Source of the DNA: CAIOYC01 sp965277345
Lineage (GTDB): Bacteria; Pseudomonadota; Alphaproteobacteria; Caulobacterales; Caulobacteraceae
Assembly (NCBI GenBank): GCA_965277345.1
Contig: CBDICI010000002.1
Span: 124,001-188,000 of the forward strand
DNA length: 64,000 nucleotides
Direction of reading: 5' to 3'
Shown here: positions 1 through 7,415 of the stretch, piece by piece
How positions within the stretch are numbered: position 1 is the stretch's first letter
How the letters are laid out: each line of letters begins with the position of its first letter
The notes under the pieces: model-generated
The model's database searches: none
What the model was told of the DNA's origin: nothing
What the model saw: the letters and a program-made list of their open reading frames with translations, nothing else
Made by a program: the position numbers and the translations under genes

Positions 1-660
1 CTCGTGCGCGCGATACATGGACGGGTCGGTGAAATAGACGTCGTTGGTGGCCACCAGCGGGATGCCCCGATCGTAGGCGAAGGCCACCAGATGCGGCTCC
101 GCCCGCGCCTCGATCGGCAGGCCATGGCGTTGCAGCTCGATATAGAACCGGTCGCCAAAGGCGTCCGACATGGCGTGGAGCGCCGCCCTGGCCTCGTCCA
201 GCTTGCCGGCCACGAACAGCGGGTCGACCGGGCCGTCCGGCCCGCCGGAGAGCAGGATCAGGCCGGCGCCCCGCTCCACCACCCGCGTCCAGGGCACGGA
301 AGGCTCGGCCTCGCCCACCAGATAGGCTTCGGAGGAGAGGGCCATGAGATTCAGCCAGCCCGCCTCGTCCTTGGCCAGCAGCACGATGGTGGCGGGTCGG
401 GCCCAGCGTCCACCCGCCTGGCCGCCGATGCCGGTGACGGGCAAGGCGCAACCGACGATCGGCTGCACGCCTGCATCCTTCATGGATTGGGAGAATTCCA
501 GCGCGCCGAACAGGTTGGCCCGGTCGCAGATGGCGGCGGCGGGCATCTGCGCCCCGATCGCAAGGCCGGCGATGTCGCCGGCCTTGATGGCGCCCTCCAG
601 CAACGAATAGGCCGACCGCACCCGCAGATGGACGAAGGCCTGATCGAGCTGCACCGTCAT
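1..660 (-). CDS. dnaE: DNA polymerase III alpha subunit, N-terminal 220 residues (continues outside the window)
   Basis: Replicative polymerase catalytic subunit. Only the amino-terminal PHP domain is in the window: FVHLRVRSAYSLLEG near residue 9, then a run ending NDVYFTDPSMYRAHE at the window edge, as in bacterial DnaE. The frame is open to base 1, so the gene is cut by the window, not broken. The ATG at 660 is preceded by GGAGGTA with very short spacing. A GTG two codons later (654) has better spacing and is an alternative start. The gene lies 27 bp downstream of sidA on the same strand, so it could be read from the SOS-type promoter in front of sidA. Confidence 0.93.
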   Translation of the reverse strand, partial: MTVQLDQAFVHLRVRSAYSLLEGAIKAGDIAGLAIGAQMPAAAICDRANLFGALEFSQSMKDAGVQPIVGCALPVTGIGGQAGGRWARPATIVLLAKDEAGWLNLMALSSEAYLVGEAEPSVPWTRVVERGAGLILLSGGPDGPVDPLFVAGKLDEARAALHAMSDAFGDRFYIELQRHGLPIEARAEPHLVAFAYDRGIPLVATNDVYFTDPSMYRAHE

Positions 661-687
661 TACCTCCGAGGCGTCATGGGCGAATCG

Positions 688-777
688 TCAGCCCACTATC
701 TGAGCCGCCATCGCCACCATCCAGACCAACCCGCCCACCGACGCAAGCGCCATACCATCCCGCATCAACCGGACCAT
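688..777 (-). CDS. sidA: SidA-like SOS-induced cell-division inhibitor, 29 aa
   Basis: A 29-codon ORF beginning MVRLMRDGMALASVGG and ending WMVAMAAQIVG: a short basic N-terminus, then one hydrophobic helix from about residue 9 to the end. GGAGG lies 7 nt before the ATG. A LexA-type box sits 40 bp upstream and dnaE starts 27 bp downstream. Known: Caulobacter SidA is a 29-residue inner-membrane peptide made under SOS that blocks division through FtsW/FtsN, and to my recollection its gene neighbours dnaE. Length, topology, control site and position match. I could not align the sequences, so the name rests on these features. The ORF is too short for routine gene calling. Confidence 0.78.
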   Translation of the reverse strand: MVRLMRDGMALASVGGLVWMVAMAAQIVG

Positions 778-816
778 CGCCGCGCCTCCATGTTGCCATT
801 CTGTTCCCGCTTCTAT

Positions 817-831
817 ATTCGCCTTTTGTTC
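817..831 (-). promoter_or_regulatory. LexA (SOS) box upstream of sidA
   Basis: On the minus strand the site reads GAACAAAAGGCGAAT, i.e. GAAC-N7-GAAT. This is one mismatch from the alphaproteobacterial LexA direct repeat GAAC-N7-GAAC (GTTC-N7-GTTC on the other strand). A -10-like TATAGA (812-817) abuts the box, and a -35-like TTTACA (833-838) lies on its other side with a short 15-bp spacer, so bound LexA would cover the promoter. The start codon of sidA is 40 bp downstream. Confidence 0.68.
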
Positions 832-958
832 TTGTAAAGCCCCCCGTTCTTCCCCAATCTTCGCGGGTCGCGCTTCGGTGACGAAACAGAGCCCGTTACC
901 TCGCATCCAGGGTGTGCTAGACAGGCGTGGCTTAGCCATCACGCAGGACACCCCCGCC

Positions 959-1522
959 ATGAAACGCCTCCTCCTCGGCATCGCCGCCGCCGCCATGATC
1001 GCCGCGCCCGCCATGGCCGCGCTGCAACCGGGGGCCAAGGCGCCCGACTTCACCCTGCCCGCCGCGCTGGCCGGCAAGGACTTCACCTTCGATCTGGCCT
1101 CGGCGCTGCAGAAGGGGCCGGCCGTGGTCTATTTCTACCCCAAGGCCTTCACCTCGGGCTGCTCGGCCGAGGCGCACGAGTTCGCCGAAAACATGGATAA
1201 CTTCAAGGCCATGGGCGCCAGCGTCATCGGCGTATCGGGCGACAATATCGCCGCGCTGGAGAAGTTCTCCACCGCCAGTTGCGGCTCCAAGTTCCCGGTC
1301 GCCGCCGATCCCAAGGGCGACGTGATCGCCAAGTACGACGTTTCGCTGAAGATGCCGGGCGCCGGCCTGATGCTGAAGATGGACCATCCGTCGGACCGCA
1401 CCTCGTTCCTCGTGGCGCCGGACGGCACGGTGCTGGCCACCTATTCGGCGATGGACGCCTCCAAGCACGTCTCCACCATGCTGGCGGCCCTGAAGACCTG
1501 GCGCGAGACGCACAAGGCTTAG
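959..1522 (+). CDS. Exported peroxiredoxin (BCP/AhpC-TSA family), 187 aa
   Basis: Thiol peroxidase. The chosen ATG gives a clean signal peptide (MKRLLLGIAAAAMIAAPAMAA) followed by the thioredoxin-fold start LQPGAKAPDFTLPAAL. The peroxidatic site is YFYPKAFTSGCSAEAHEF with Cys near residue 66, where the family usually has TPGC. A second Cys in TASCGSKFPVAADPKG could be resolving. An upstream in-frame start at 878 would add 27 polar residues before the signal and is rejected. The protein probably detoxifies peroxides in the periplasm. It converges on lolD, 112 bp away. Confidence 0.85.
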   Translation: MKRLLLGIAAAAMIAAPAMAALQPGAKAPDFTLPAALAGKDFTFDLASALQKGPAVVYFYPKAFTSGCSAEAHEFAENMDNFKAMGASVIGVSGDNIAALEKFSTASCGSKFPVAADPKGDVIAKYDVSLKMPGAGLMLKMDHPSDRTSFLVAPDGTVLATYSAMDASKHVSTMLAALKTWRETHKA

Positions 1523-1634
1523 GGCTTTCTAGATATGGAGGCAGGGCCGTGCTTGACCCGGCCACATGGCTGCTGAACGCATTCGGCTGCTTCGTTCTCG
1601 GTTGGGCCCAAGCACGACTCGTTTTGAGCGACGT

Positions 1635-2348
1635 CTACCCCTGTTCAACCAGGCTGCCGTCCTTGAGGGCGAAGACGCGGTCCATGTGGCCGGCCAGCGC
1701 CATGTTGTGCGTGGCGATCAGGCAAGCCACATCCTGATGCCGGACCAGGTCGAACAGGCTTTGGAACACGTGCGAGGACGTGGCCGGGTCGAGATTGCCC
1801 GTGGGCTCGTCGGCCAGGATCAGCCGCGGCCTGTTGGCCAAGGCGCGGGCGATGGCCACGCGCTGTTGCTCACCGCCGGAGAGCTGGGCGGGCTGGTGTT
1901 GCAGCCGTTCGGCGAGACCAAGCTCAGTGAGAAGCGCCCTGGCCCGCTGGCGCGCCGCGGCCTTGCCGAGACCGGCGATTTCGATGGGCAGGGCCACATT
2001 ATCCACTGCGGAGAACTCGGCCAGCAGATGGTGGAACTGGTAGACGAAGCCGATGAGGCCAAGCCGTAGCCGGGTGCGCGCCTGCTCCACCATGTCCGAA
2101 CAGTCCCGCCCGTCGAGGATCACCCGCCCGGCGGTGGGCTTTTCCAACAGGCCGGCGGCGTGCAGCAGGGACGACTTGCCCGAGCCAGAGGGCCCGATCA
2201 GGCCGACGATCTCGCCCGCCCGCACGTCGAGGTCGACATCGTGCAGCACCTGCAACGCGCCGCCGTCGCCGAGTGTGTAGGTGCGCCCCACCCCCCGCAG
2301 CGACAGGACCGGCGCGGTGGGCGTCGGCGAAACGCCGAGATCACTCAT
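1635..2348 (-). CDS. lolD: Lipoprotein-releasing ABC transporter, ATP-binding subunit LolD
   Basis: ATPase of the LolCDE-type complex that extracts lipoproteins from the inner membrane. Walker A GPSGSGKSS is at residues 52-60, the signature LSGGEQQRVAIARAL is near 155, and Walker B LILADEPTGNLD is near 178. 237 aa is normal length. The start overlaps the end of lolC by 8 bp, so translation is probably coupled, in the order proS-lolC-lolD. Alphaproteobacteria commonly have one permease (LolC/E type) with LolD. Confidence 0.95.
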   Translation of the reverse strand: MSDLGVSPTPTAPVLSLRGVGRTYTLGDGGALQVLHDVDLDVRAGEIVGLIGPSGSGKSSLLHAAGLLEKPTAGRVILDGRDCSDMVEQARTRLRLGLIGFVYQFHHLLAEFSAVDNVALPIEIAGLGKAAARQRARALLTELGLAERLQHQPAQLSGGEQQRVAIARALANRPRLILADEPTGNLDPATSSHVFQSLFDLVRHQDVACLIATHNMALAGHMDRVFALKDGSLVEQG

Positions 2349-3630
2349 AGCGGAGCGCCTCCACCGGATCGAGGCGCGAGGCCCAGATGGCAGGCAGCAA
2401 CGCCCAGAGCATACTCATGGCCAGCGAGAAGGCGACGATGATGCTGACCTCGCCCCAGTCGATCTTGGCCGGGATGTGGGAGAGGAAGTAGACGTCGGAG
2501 GAGAAGGTGTTCACCCCCGTCAGCCGGTTCAACCCCTGCTGGATCGGCTCGATGAAGACGCAGAACAGGGCGCCGAAGACCAGCCCGGCCGCCGTGCCCG
2601 ACCCGCCGATCGCCGCGCCGATCATCAGGAAGATGCGCAGCACAGAGGCCCGGCTGGCCCCCATGGTGCGCAGGATGGCGATATCGCGCGCCTTGTTCTT
2701 CACCAGCATGACGAGGCCGGAAATGATGTTCAGCGCCACCACGGCGACGACCATCATCAGGATCAGCCGCATGGCGGTGCGCTCCACCTGCAGGGCGTTG
2801 AACAGGGCGTGGTTGCGATCGCGCCAGTCCTGCACGACGGCCCCCGGGCCCGCGGCGTTGACGATGGCGGGCTTGAGCTGGTCGAGGCGGTCCGGATCGT
2901 CGACCTTGACCTCCACCTCGTCGATGGCGCCGTCGCGGCCGTAAAACAGCTGGGCCTGCTCCAGCGGCATGTAGATGAAGGCCTGATCGTATTCGGAGAC
3001 GCCGACGGAGAAGACCCCGCCTACGGTATAGGCCTTGGTGCGCGGGGTGGCGCCCATGGCGGTGGAGCCGCCGGAGGGGGCCACCAGGGTGATCTGGTCG
3101 CCCGCGCTGACCCCGAGCTGGTCCGCCAGGCGCGAGCCGACCAGGATATCGTCGCCGCCGTATTCCCCGTCCCCGAACCCTTTCAGAGAACCGGCCTTGA
3201 TGTTGCCGGAGACCAGCCGCGTGGCGCGCAGGTCCGCGGGGGTTAGGCCACGCACGATGGCGAACGAGGAGGCGCCAGGCCCGATGGCGAAGCTCTGAGC
3301 CTCCACCTTGGGCACCGCCTCGGTCACGCCCTGCACCGAGCGGATACGCGAGACCATGACGTCGCGGGTCGGCGCGTTGATGGCCGGCCCCTGCACATAG
3401 ACGTGGCCGTTGAAGCCCAGCATCTTCGACAACAGGTCGGTGCGGAAGCCGTTCATCACGCTCATGATGATGACCAGCGCCGCCACCGCCAGCGCGATGC
3501 CGACGAAGGAGATGGTGGAGATCAGCGCCACGCCGCCGTTCTTGCGCTTGGCGCGCATATAGCGGCCGGCGAGCGCCCGCTCCCAGCCGCTGAACGGGCC
3601 GGCGCCGTTTCCCACGGGCGCTGAACTCAT
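2341..3630 (-). CDS. lolC: Lipoprotein-releasing ABC transporter permease LolC/E
   Basis: Inner-membrane permease, 429 aa. The N-terminal segment GWERALAGRYMRAKRKNG precedes the first TM (ISFVGIALAVAALVIIMSVM). A large periplasmic MacB-PCD-like domain follows, at about residues 50-280. Three C-terminal TM helices form the FtsX domain and end ASRLDPVEALRYE, the classic carboxy-terminus of this family. It overlaps proS by 4 bp (ATGA) and lolD by 8 bp. Confidence 0.95.
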   Translation of the reverse strand: MSSAPVGNGAGPFSGWERALAGRYMRAKRKNGGVALISTISFVGIALAVAALVIIMSVMNGFRTDLLSKMLGFNGHVYVQGPAINAPTRDVMVSRIRSVQGVTEAVPKVEAQSFAIGPGASSFAIVRGLTPADLRATRLVSGNIKAGSLKGFGDGEYGGDDILVGSRLADQLGVSAGDQITLVAPSGGSTAMGATPRTKAYTVGGVFSVGVSEYDQAFIYMPLEQAQLFYGRDGAIDEVEVKVDDPDRLDQLKPAIVNAAGPGAVVQDWRDRNHALFNALQVERTAMRLILMMVVAVVALNIISGLVMLVKNKARDIAILRTMGASRASVLRIFLMIGAAIGGSGTAAGLVFGALFCVFIEPIQQGLNRLTGVNTFSSDVYFLSHIPAKIDWGEVSIIVAFSLAMSMLWALLPAIWASRLDPVEALRYE

Positions 3631-4949
3631 CGGCCGGTCAGCTCCGCCAGCGCCTGCGCCATCGGCAGGGTGCGTTTCTCCCCGCTGGCGCGGCGTTTCA
3701 GCTCCACCACCCCGTCCTTCAGCCCCTTGGGGCCGATGATCAGCTGCCAGGGCAGGCCGATCAGGTCCATGGTGGCGAACTTGCCGCCCGGCCGCTCGTC
3801 GGTATCGTCATAGAGGGGATCGCGGCCCGCCGCCTGCAACTGGGCATAGGCGGTCTCGCAGGCCAGGTCCACGTCCGCGTCGCCCACCCGCAGGTTGACG
3901 ATGCCGACGCCGAAGGGGGCCACCGCGTCCGGCCAGATGATGCCCGCCTCGTCATGGCTGGCCTCGATGATGGCGCCGAGCAGACGGGATACGCCCACGC
4001 CATAGCTGCCGCCATGGACCGGCCGCTCCGCCCCGTCGGGGCCGGTGACGGTGGCCTTCATCGGCACGGAATACTTGTCGCCGAAGTAGAACACCTGGCC
4101 GACCTCGATGCCGCGCGTCTGCAGGCGCTGGTCCGGCGGGGTCTGTTCGAACACGGCCGCGTCGTGGACGTCCTCGGTGGCGGCGTAGTAGCGGCCGCCC
4201 CATTCCTCCACGATCGGCGTCAGGTCGCCCTGATAGTCCACCGTCTCGTCCGGGATCGGCAGGTCCAGCACCCGCCGGTCGCAATAGACCACGCTCTCGC
4301 CGGTATCGGCCAGGACAATGAACTCGTGACTGAGGTCGCCGCCGATGGGACCGGTCTCGGCACGCATGGGGATGGCGGTGATGCCCATGCGGGCGAAGGT
4401 GCGCAGATAGGCGACGAACATGCGCTGATAACTGCGCCGGGCGCCCGCCTCGTCGAGGTCGAAGGAATAGGCGTCCTTCATCAGGAATTCCCGCCCGCGC
4501 ATGACCCCGAACCGCGGACGCTGCTCGTCCCGGAACTTCCACTGGATGTGGTAGAGGTTGAGCGGTAACGCCTTGTAACTCTTCACATAGGCGCGGAAGA
4601 TCTCGGTGATCATCTCCTCGTTGGTCGGCCCGTAAAGCAGCTCGCGCTCGTGCCGGTCGGTGAGGCGCAGCATCTCGGGTCCGTAGGCGTCATAGCGGCC
4701 GCTCTCGCGCCACAGGTCGGCGAGTTGCAGCGTCGGCATCAGCATCTCCACCGCGCCGGCCCGATCCATCTCCTCGCGCACGATCCGCTCGATCTTCGTG
4801 AGCACCCGAAACCCCAGCGGCAGCCAGGCGTAGATGCCCGCCGCCTCCTGACGGATCATGCCCGCGCGCAGCATCAGCCGGTGCGAGACGATCTGTGCCT
4901 CCGACGGGGTTTCCTTCAGCACAGGGAGCAGAAAGCGCGACAGGCGCAT
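3627..4949 (-). CDS. proS: Prolyl-tRNA synthetase, short alphaproteobacterial form
   Basis: Charges tRNA-Pro. At 440 aa it is the compact form without the large editing insertion of the E. coli enzyme. It starts MRLSRFLLPVLKETPSEA and carries the class II motifs: motif 1 around GFRVLTKIERIVREEMDRAG, motif 2 in FRDEQRPRFGVMRGREF, and motif 3 in GSYGVGVSRLLGAIIEA. The C-terminal anticodon-binding domain begins at IVNLRVGDAD. It is first of the three genes proS-lolC-lolD. Confidence 0.95.
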   Translation of the reverse strand: MRLSRFLLPVLKETPSEAQIVSHRLMLRAGMIRQEAAGIYAWLPLGFRVLTKIERIVREEMDRAGAVEMLMPTLQLADLWRESGRYDAYGPEMLRLTDRHERELLYGPTNEEMITEIFRAYVKSYKALPLNLYHIQWKFRDEQRPRFGVMRGREFLMKDAYSFDLDEAGARRSYQRMFVAYLRTFARMGITAIPMRAETGPIGGDLSHEFIVLADTGESVVYCDRRVLDLPIPDETVDYQGDLTPIVEEWGGRYYAATEDVHDAAVFEQTPPDQRLQTRGIEVGQVFYFGDKYSVPMKATVTGPDGAERPVHGGSYGVGVSRLLGAIIEASHDEAGIIWPDAVAPFGVGIVNLRVGDADVDLACETAYAQLQAAGRDPLYDDTDERPGGKFATMDLIGLPWQLIIGPKGLKDGVVELKRRASGEKRTLPMAQALAELTGR

Positions 4950-5028
4950 GGGTGGCCGATCCTTTTACGGGCCTGCCTCTTAGCCCGCACAAGTCGGCCA
5001 TGGCAACGAAGCCGGGCGAAAGCGTGGC

Positions 5029-5058
5029 TTGACAACGATCAACAATGCACTTTATGTT
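5029..5058 (+). promoter_or_regulatory. Sigma-70-type promoter for the DUF2141 gene
   Basis: TTGACA (5029-5034) is followed after 18 bp by TATGTT (5053-5058), in a locally AT-rich stretch. The ATG at 5084 lies 26 bp past the -10 and has GGAG in front of it. Confidence 0.6.
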
Positions 5059-5083
5059 TCAAACCACATTATGGAGATGCAAA

Positions 5084-5491
5084 ATGCAAACCCTGCCTTC
5101 CCTCGCCGTCCTGTTCGCCGCCGCCGTCGCTCATGCCGGCACGGTCGAGCTTCACATCGCCAACGTAGAGGCCAAGGGCGCGCTTTATGCCCAGCTCTGC
5201 ACCGAGACGGAGTTCATGACCAAGGGGTGCGCCCTGCACACCCGGGTCGAGCCTCATGCGGGCGAAACGACGATCCGTTTCACCAACGTCGCACCGGGCC
5301 GCTATGCCGCCAGCGTGTTCCAGGACACCAACGGCAACGGCAAGCTCGACTTCGGCATGATGGGCGCACCCATCGAGCCCTGGGGCGCCAGCCGCGACGC
5401 CAAGGCGGTGATGGGTCCGCCCGCGTTCAAGGATGCGGTGGTGGAGATAAGCGCCGCCCCCGCCCTCATTCCCCTTCATCTGGTGAAGTAG
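5084..5491 (+). CDS. DUF2141 family secreted protein, 135 aa
   Basis: A signal peptide (MQTLPSLAVLFAAAVAHA) is followed by a beta-rich domain starting GTVELHIANVEAKGALYAQL and containing PGRYAASVFQDTNGNGKLD. The Gly/Asn/Asp turn near 'DTNGNGKLD' and 'GAPIEPWGAS' are typical of DUF2141, a small periplasmic or secreted family of unknown role. The start was set at 5084 because the signal begins there; the upstream in-frame ATG at 5045 falls inside the promoter. A DUF2306 gene follows 10 bp later, probably in the same transcript. Confidence 0.85.
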   Translation: MQTLPSLAVLFAAAVAHAGTVELHIANVEAKGALYAQLCTETEFMTKGCALHTRVEPHAGETTIRFTNVAPGRYAASVFQDTNGNGKLDFGMMGAPIEPWGASRDAKAVMGPPAFKDAVVEISAAPALIPLHLVK

Positions 5492-5501
5492 GAGCGCGGC
5501 G

Positions 5502-6026
5502 ATGAATCTCGACCTCGTTCCGCTCGGCTGGGTCCACAGTCTCGCCTGCATGGTGGCGCTCGGCCTCGGCGCCTTCGTCTTCGCCACGCGCAAGGGCACG
5601 GCGCGACACGGGCGGCTCGGCCAGGTCTATCTGGCGGCGCAGCTGGTGCTGAACCTCACCGCGCTCGGCATCTATCGCCTGCACGTGTTCTTTTTCCCGC
5701 ACGCCCTGGCCATCGCCACCCTGGTGCTGATCGTGGCCGGTTGGGCGGCGGCGCGCTTTCACAAGCCGCCGGTGGTGTGGAAGCACGTGCATCTAAGCGC
5801 CATGATCCTCAGCTACTACATGCTGATCGGCGGCGGGGTGAACGAGGTCTATCTGCGCATCGCCGCGCTCAGGGCCTATGTCAGCCACAACGGCGGCGGG
5901 ATCATCGCCCAGACCCACGCGGTGGTCATGCTGGCCTTCCTGATCCTGCTGATCGGCTGGAACCTGGTGGAGCTGGTTCGCGCCGCTCTGCGCAGCCGCC
6001 GACGGGCTGGATTGGTTGCGGCGTAA
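5502..6026 (+). CDS. DUF2306 family membrane protein, 174 aa
   Basis: A four-helix inner-membrane protein. It begins WVHSLACMVALGLGAFVFATRKGTARHGRLG, where the basic HGRLG turn after TM1 is characteristic. Later HVHLSAMILSYYMLIGGGVNEV supplies the conserved His and Asn of DUF2306, and a last TM ends in a basic tail (RSRRRAG). The role is unknown; conserved His residues within helices could bind haem or metal, but that is inference. It lies 10 bp after the DUF2141 gene and converges on the DUF1467 gene 8 bp away. Confidence 0.82.
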   Translation: MNLDLVPLGWVHSLACMVALGLGAFVFATRKGTARHGRLGQVYLAAQLVLNLTALGIYRLHVFFFPHALAIATLVLIVAGWAAARFHKPPVVWKHVHLSAMILSYYMLIGGGVNEVYLRIAALRAYVSHNGGGIIAQTHAVVMLAFLILLIGWNLVELVRAALRSRRRAGLVAA

Positions 6027-6034
6027 CGCCGGCC

Positions 6035-6292
6035 TTAATTCGCTCCGTAGCTCGGCAACCGTATCAGATGGAAGGTGAAACACGCCCAGACCACCGCGAA
6101 GATCAGCGCCGAGACCCAGGTCGTGGTGATGAACTTCCTCTTCAGGTTGGGATTGACCGGCGAGGCCGGCTCGCCCCCGCCCGGCACGTCGATCCCCGCC
6201 TCGTGATGGCTCCGCACCCCCAGCGGCAGTACGGCGAACAGCACCGTCCACCAGATGACCATGTAGACGGAGAGTGAGAAGACGAGGTCCAT
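6035..6292 (-). CDS. DUF1467 family small membrane protein, 85 aa
   Basis: Two hydrophobic helices (residues about 4-25 and 60-78) are separated by a loop with GVRSHHEAG and NPNLKRKFITTTWVS, the DUF1467 hallmark. The family is restricted to alphaproteobacteria and usually sits beside mce and rnj, as here. Its function is unknown. GGAAGGGG abuts the ATG. Confidence 0.85.
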   Translation of the reverse strand: MDLVFSLSVYMVIWWTVLFAVLPLGVRSHHEAGIDVPGGGEPASPVNPNLKRKFITTTWVSALIFAVVWACFTFHLIRLPSYGAN

Positions 6293-6324
6293 CCCCCTTC
6301 CTACGCCGAGCGGGTCGGCGATCC

Positions 6325-6355
6325 AATTCCTCCCCGCAAAAGCGGGGGAGGAATT
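6325..6355. repeat. Perfect 13-bp-arm palindrome (short member of repeat family R1)
   Basis: AATTCCTCCCCGC, a 4-nt loop, then GCGGGGGAGGAATT: a near-perfect hairpin. It begins directly after mce, whose TAA stop lies in the right arm, and may serve as an mRNA 3' stem or terminator. The arms match the termini of the longer R1 elements at 9118, 24443, 35147 and 48034. Confidence 0.7.
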
Positions 6356-6770
6356 AGTGCTTCGGCGTCTCCATCAACTCCACCAGCACCCCGCCCATGT
6401 CCTTGGGGTGAAGGAAGATGATCGGCACGCCGTGGGCGCCGATGCGCGGCTCGCCCGTGCCAAGGATGCGCGCGCCCTTGGCCCGCATCGCGTCGCGGGT
6501 GGCGATGATGTCCTCCACCTCGAAACAGACGTGGTGCTGCCCTCCCGCCGGGTTGGACTTCAGGAAGTTGTGGATCGGGCTGTCATCGCCATAGGGCTCG
6601 ATCAGCTCGATCTGCGCATTGGGCAGGGTGACGAAACAGACCCACACCCCCTGCTCCGGCATGGAGAACGTCTCCCCGATCTCGGTGGCGCCCAGCAGGT
6701 CGCGATACAGGGCGACGCTCTGCTCGATAGAGGGCGTGGCGACCCCGACATGGTTCAGTTTGCCGATCAT
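6354..6770 (-). CDS. mce: Methylmalonyl-CoA epimerase
   Basis: Interconverts the two methylmalonyl-CoA epimers in propionyl-CoA use. It is a 138-aa vicinal-oxygen-chelate protein. Metal ligands are visible in LNHVGVAT (His), GQHHVCFEV (His) and VLVELME (Glu), in two beta-alpha-beta-beta-beta units. The start at MIGKLNHVG is preferred over an upstream in-frame codon at 6794 that would add eight non-conserved residues. DUF1467 follows downstream. Confidence 0.92.
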   Translation of the reverse strand: MIGKLNHVGVATPSIEQSVALYRDLLGATEIGETFSMPEQGVWVCFVTLPNAQIELIEPYGDDSPIHNFLKSNPAGGQHHVCFEVEDIIATRDAMRAKGARILGTGEPRIGAHGVPIIFLHPKDMGGVLVELMETPKH

Positions 6771-6795
6771 GGTGTTCCTCGCTACCCTCTGCATC

Positions 6796-6807
6796 CGAGT
6801 ATACTCG
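6796..6807. promoter_or_regulatory. 12-bp palindrome overlapping a -10-like element
   Basis: CGAGTATACTCG is a perfect palindrome containing TATACT, 21 bp before the ATG of the gene at 6828. It could be an operator over that gene's promoter. No good -35 box is seen, so this is tentative. Confidence 0.35.
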
Positions 6808-6827
6808 ATTTGTAAATTAGAGGGGGC

Positions 6828-7415
6828 ATGAAGAATTTTGTAGGCTATCTCCTCGCCGCGATCTTAATCCCGTGCCAGCTCTGGCTGCTCTATCAAACCG
6901 TTATTGCCCCTCGCATTACTCAAGGGGACTGGCAAATTCCGGCGGCGACTGATCTCCACCAAATTAAGGGCGGTCTCGCTCGCTTCCATGGGGATTATGT
7001 CCTTCGTTTAAAGGATGGTGGTGATCTGGTTCTCCATTGCGAACCCGACCCGCCTCTGCTCCATGATTGCATAGACCCGTTTCTCCCCATCCTTCGGAAG
7101 GCGCATGAGGTCGAGATCACCTTCAAGAGCGAGCTCTATCAACGCGCGCGCCCGGGCGTACTGCTAGTGAGTTTGGCGGCGGACGACCAAATATTGATCT
7201 CTGCCGCAGATAGCGCCAAACGAATCAACAACACATATGTGGGTTGCAGCCGTGGGGGTTCATGCGCGCGCGATAACAGGCAATTCGGTCTGGGCGACAC
7301 GATCCTGATAGGCTTCCTTCTGGCCATACCCATTCCCGTCATTGTGGTTTGGGCAATGACCCGATGGCGCCGCCGCCGACTTCGTCGCGAAACCACAAGT
7401 GAAAACCTCCCCTAA
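6828..7415 (+). CDS. Hypothetical membrane-anchored protein, 195 aa, low GC
   Basis: I do not recognise this protein. It has an N-terminal TM (MKNFVGYLLAAILIPCQLWL), an extracytoplasmic region of about 120 residues with Cys in CEPDPPLLHDCID and CSRGGSC, and a second TM near residues 157-177 (ILIGFLLAIPIPVIVVWAM) followed by an arginine-rich tail (RWRRRRLRR). A strong AGAGGGGGC precedes the ATG. Base composition is clearly more AT-rich than its neighbours, suggesting acquisition. The stop overlaps the rnj stop region by 4 bp, tail to tail. Confidence 0.75.
   Translation: MKNFVGYLLAAILIPCQLWLLYQTVIAPRITQGDWQIPAATDLHQIKGGLARFHGDYVLRLKDGGDLVLHCEPDPPLLHDCIDPFLPILRKAHEVEITFKSELYQRARPGVLLVSLAADDQILISAADSAKRINNTYVGCSRGGSCARDNRQFGLGDTILIGFLLAIPIPVIVVWAMTRWRRRRLRRETTSENLP

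Noticed and set aside
688..1086. A 132-codon minus-strand ORF that ends with the SidA-like sequence
   Set aside because: Its upstream part is antisense to the peroxiredoxin gene and has no homology or start signal. Only the last 29 codons have a ribosome-binding site, SOS box and membrane-helix pattern.
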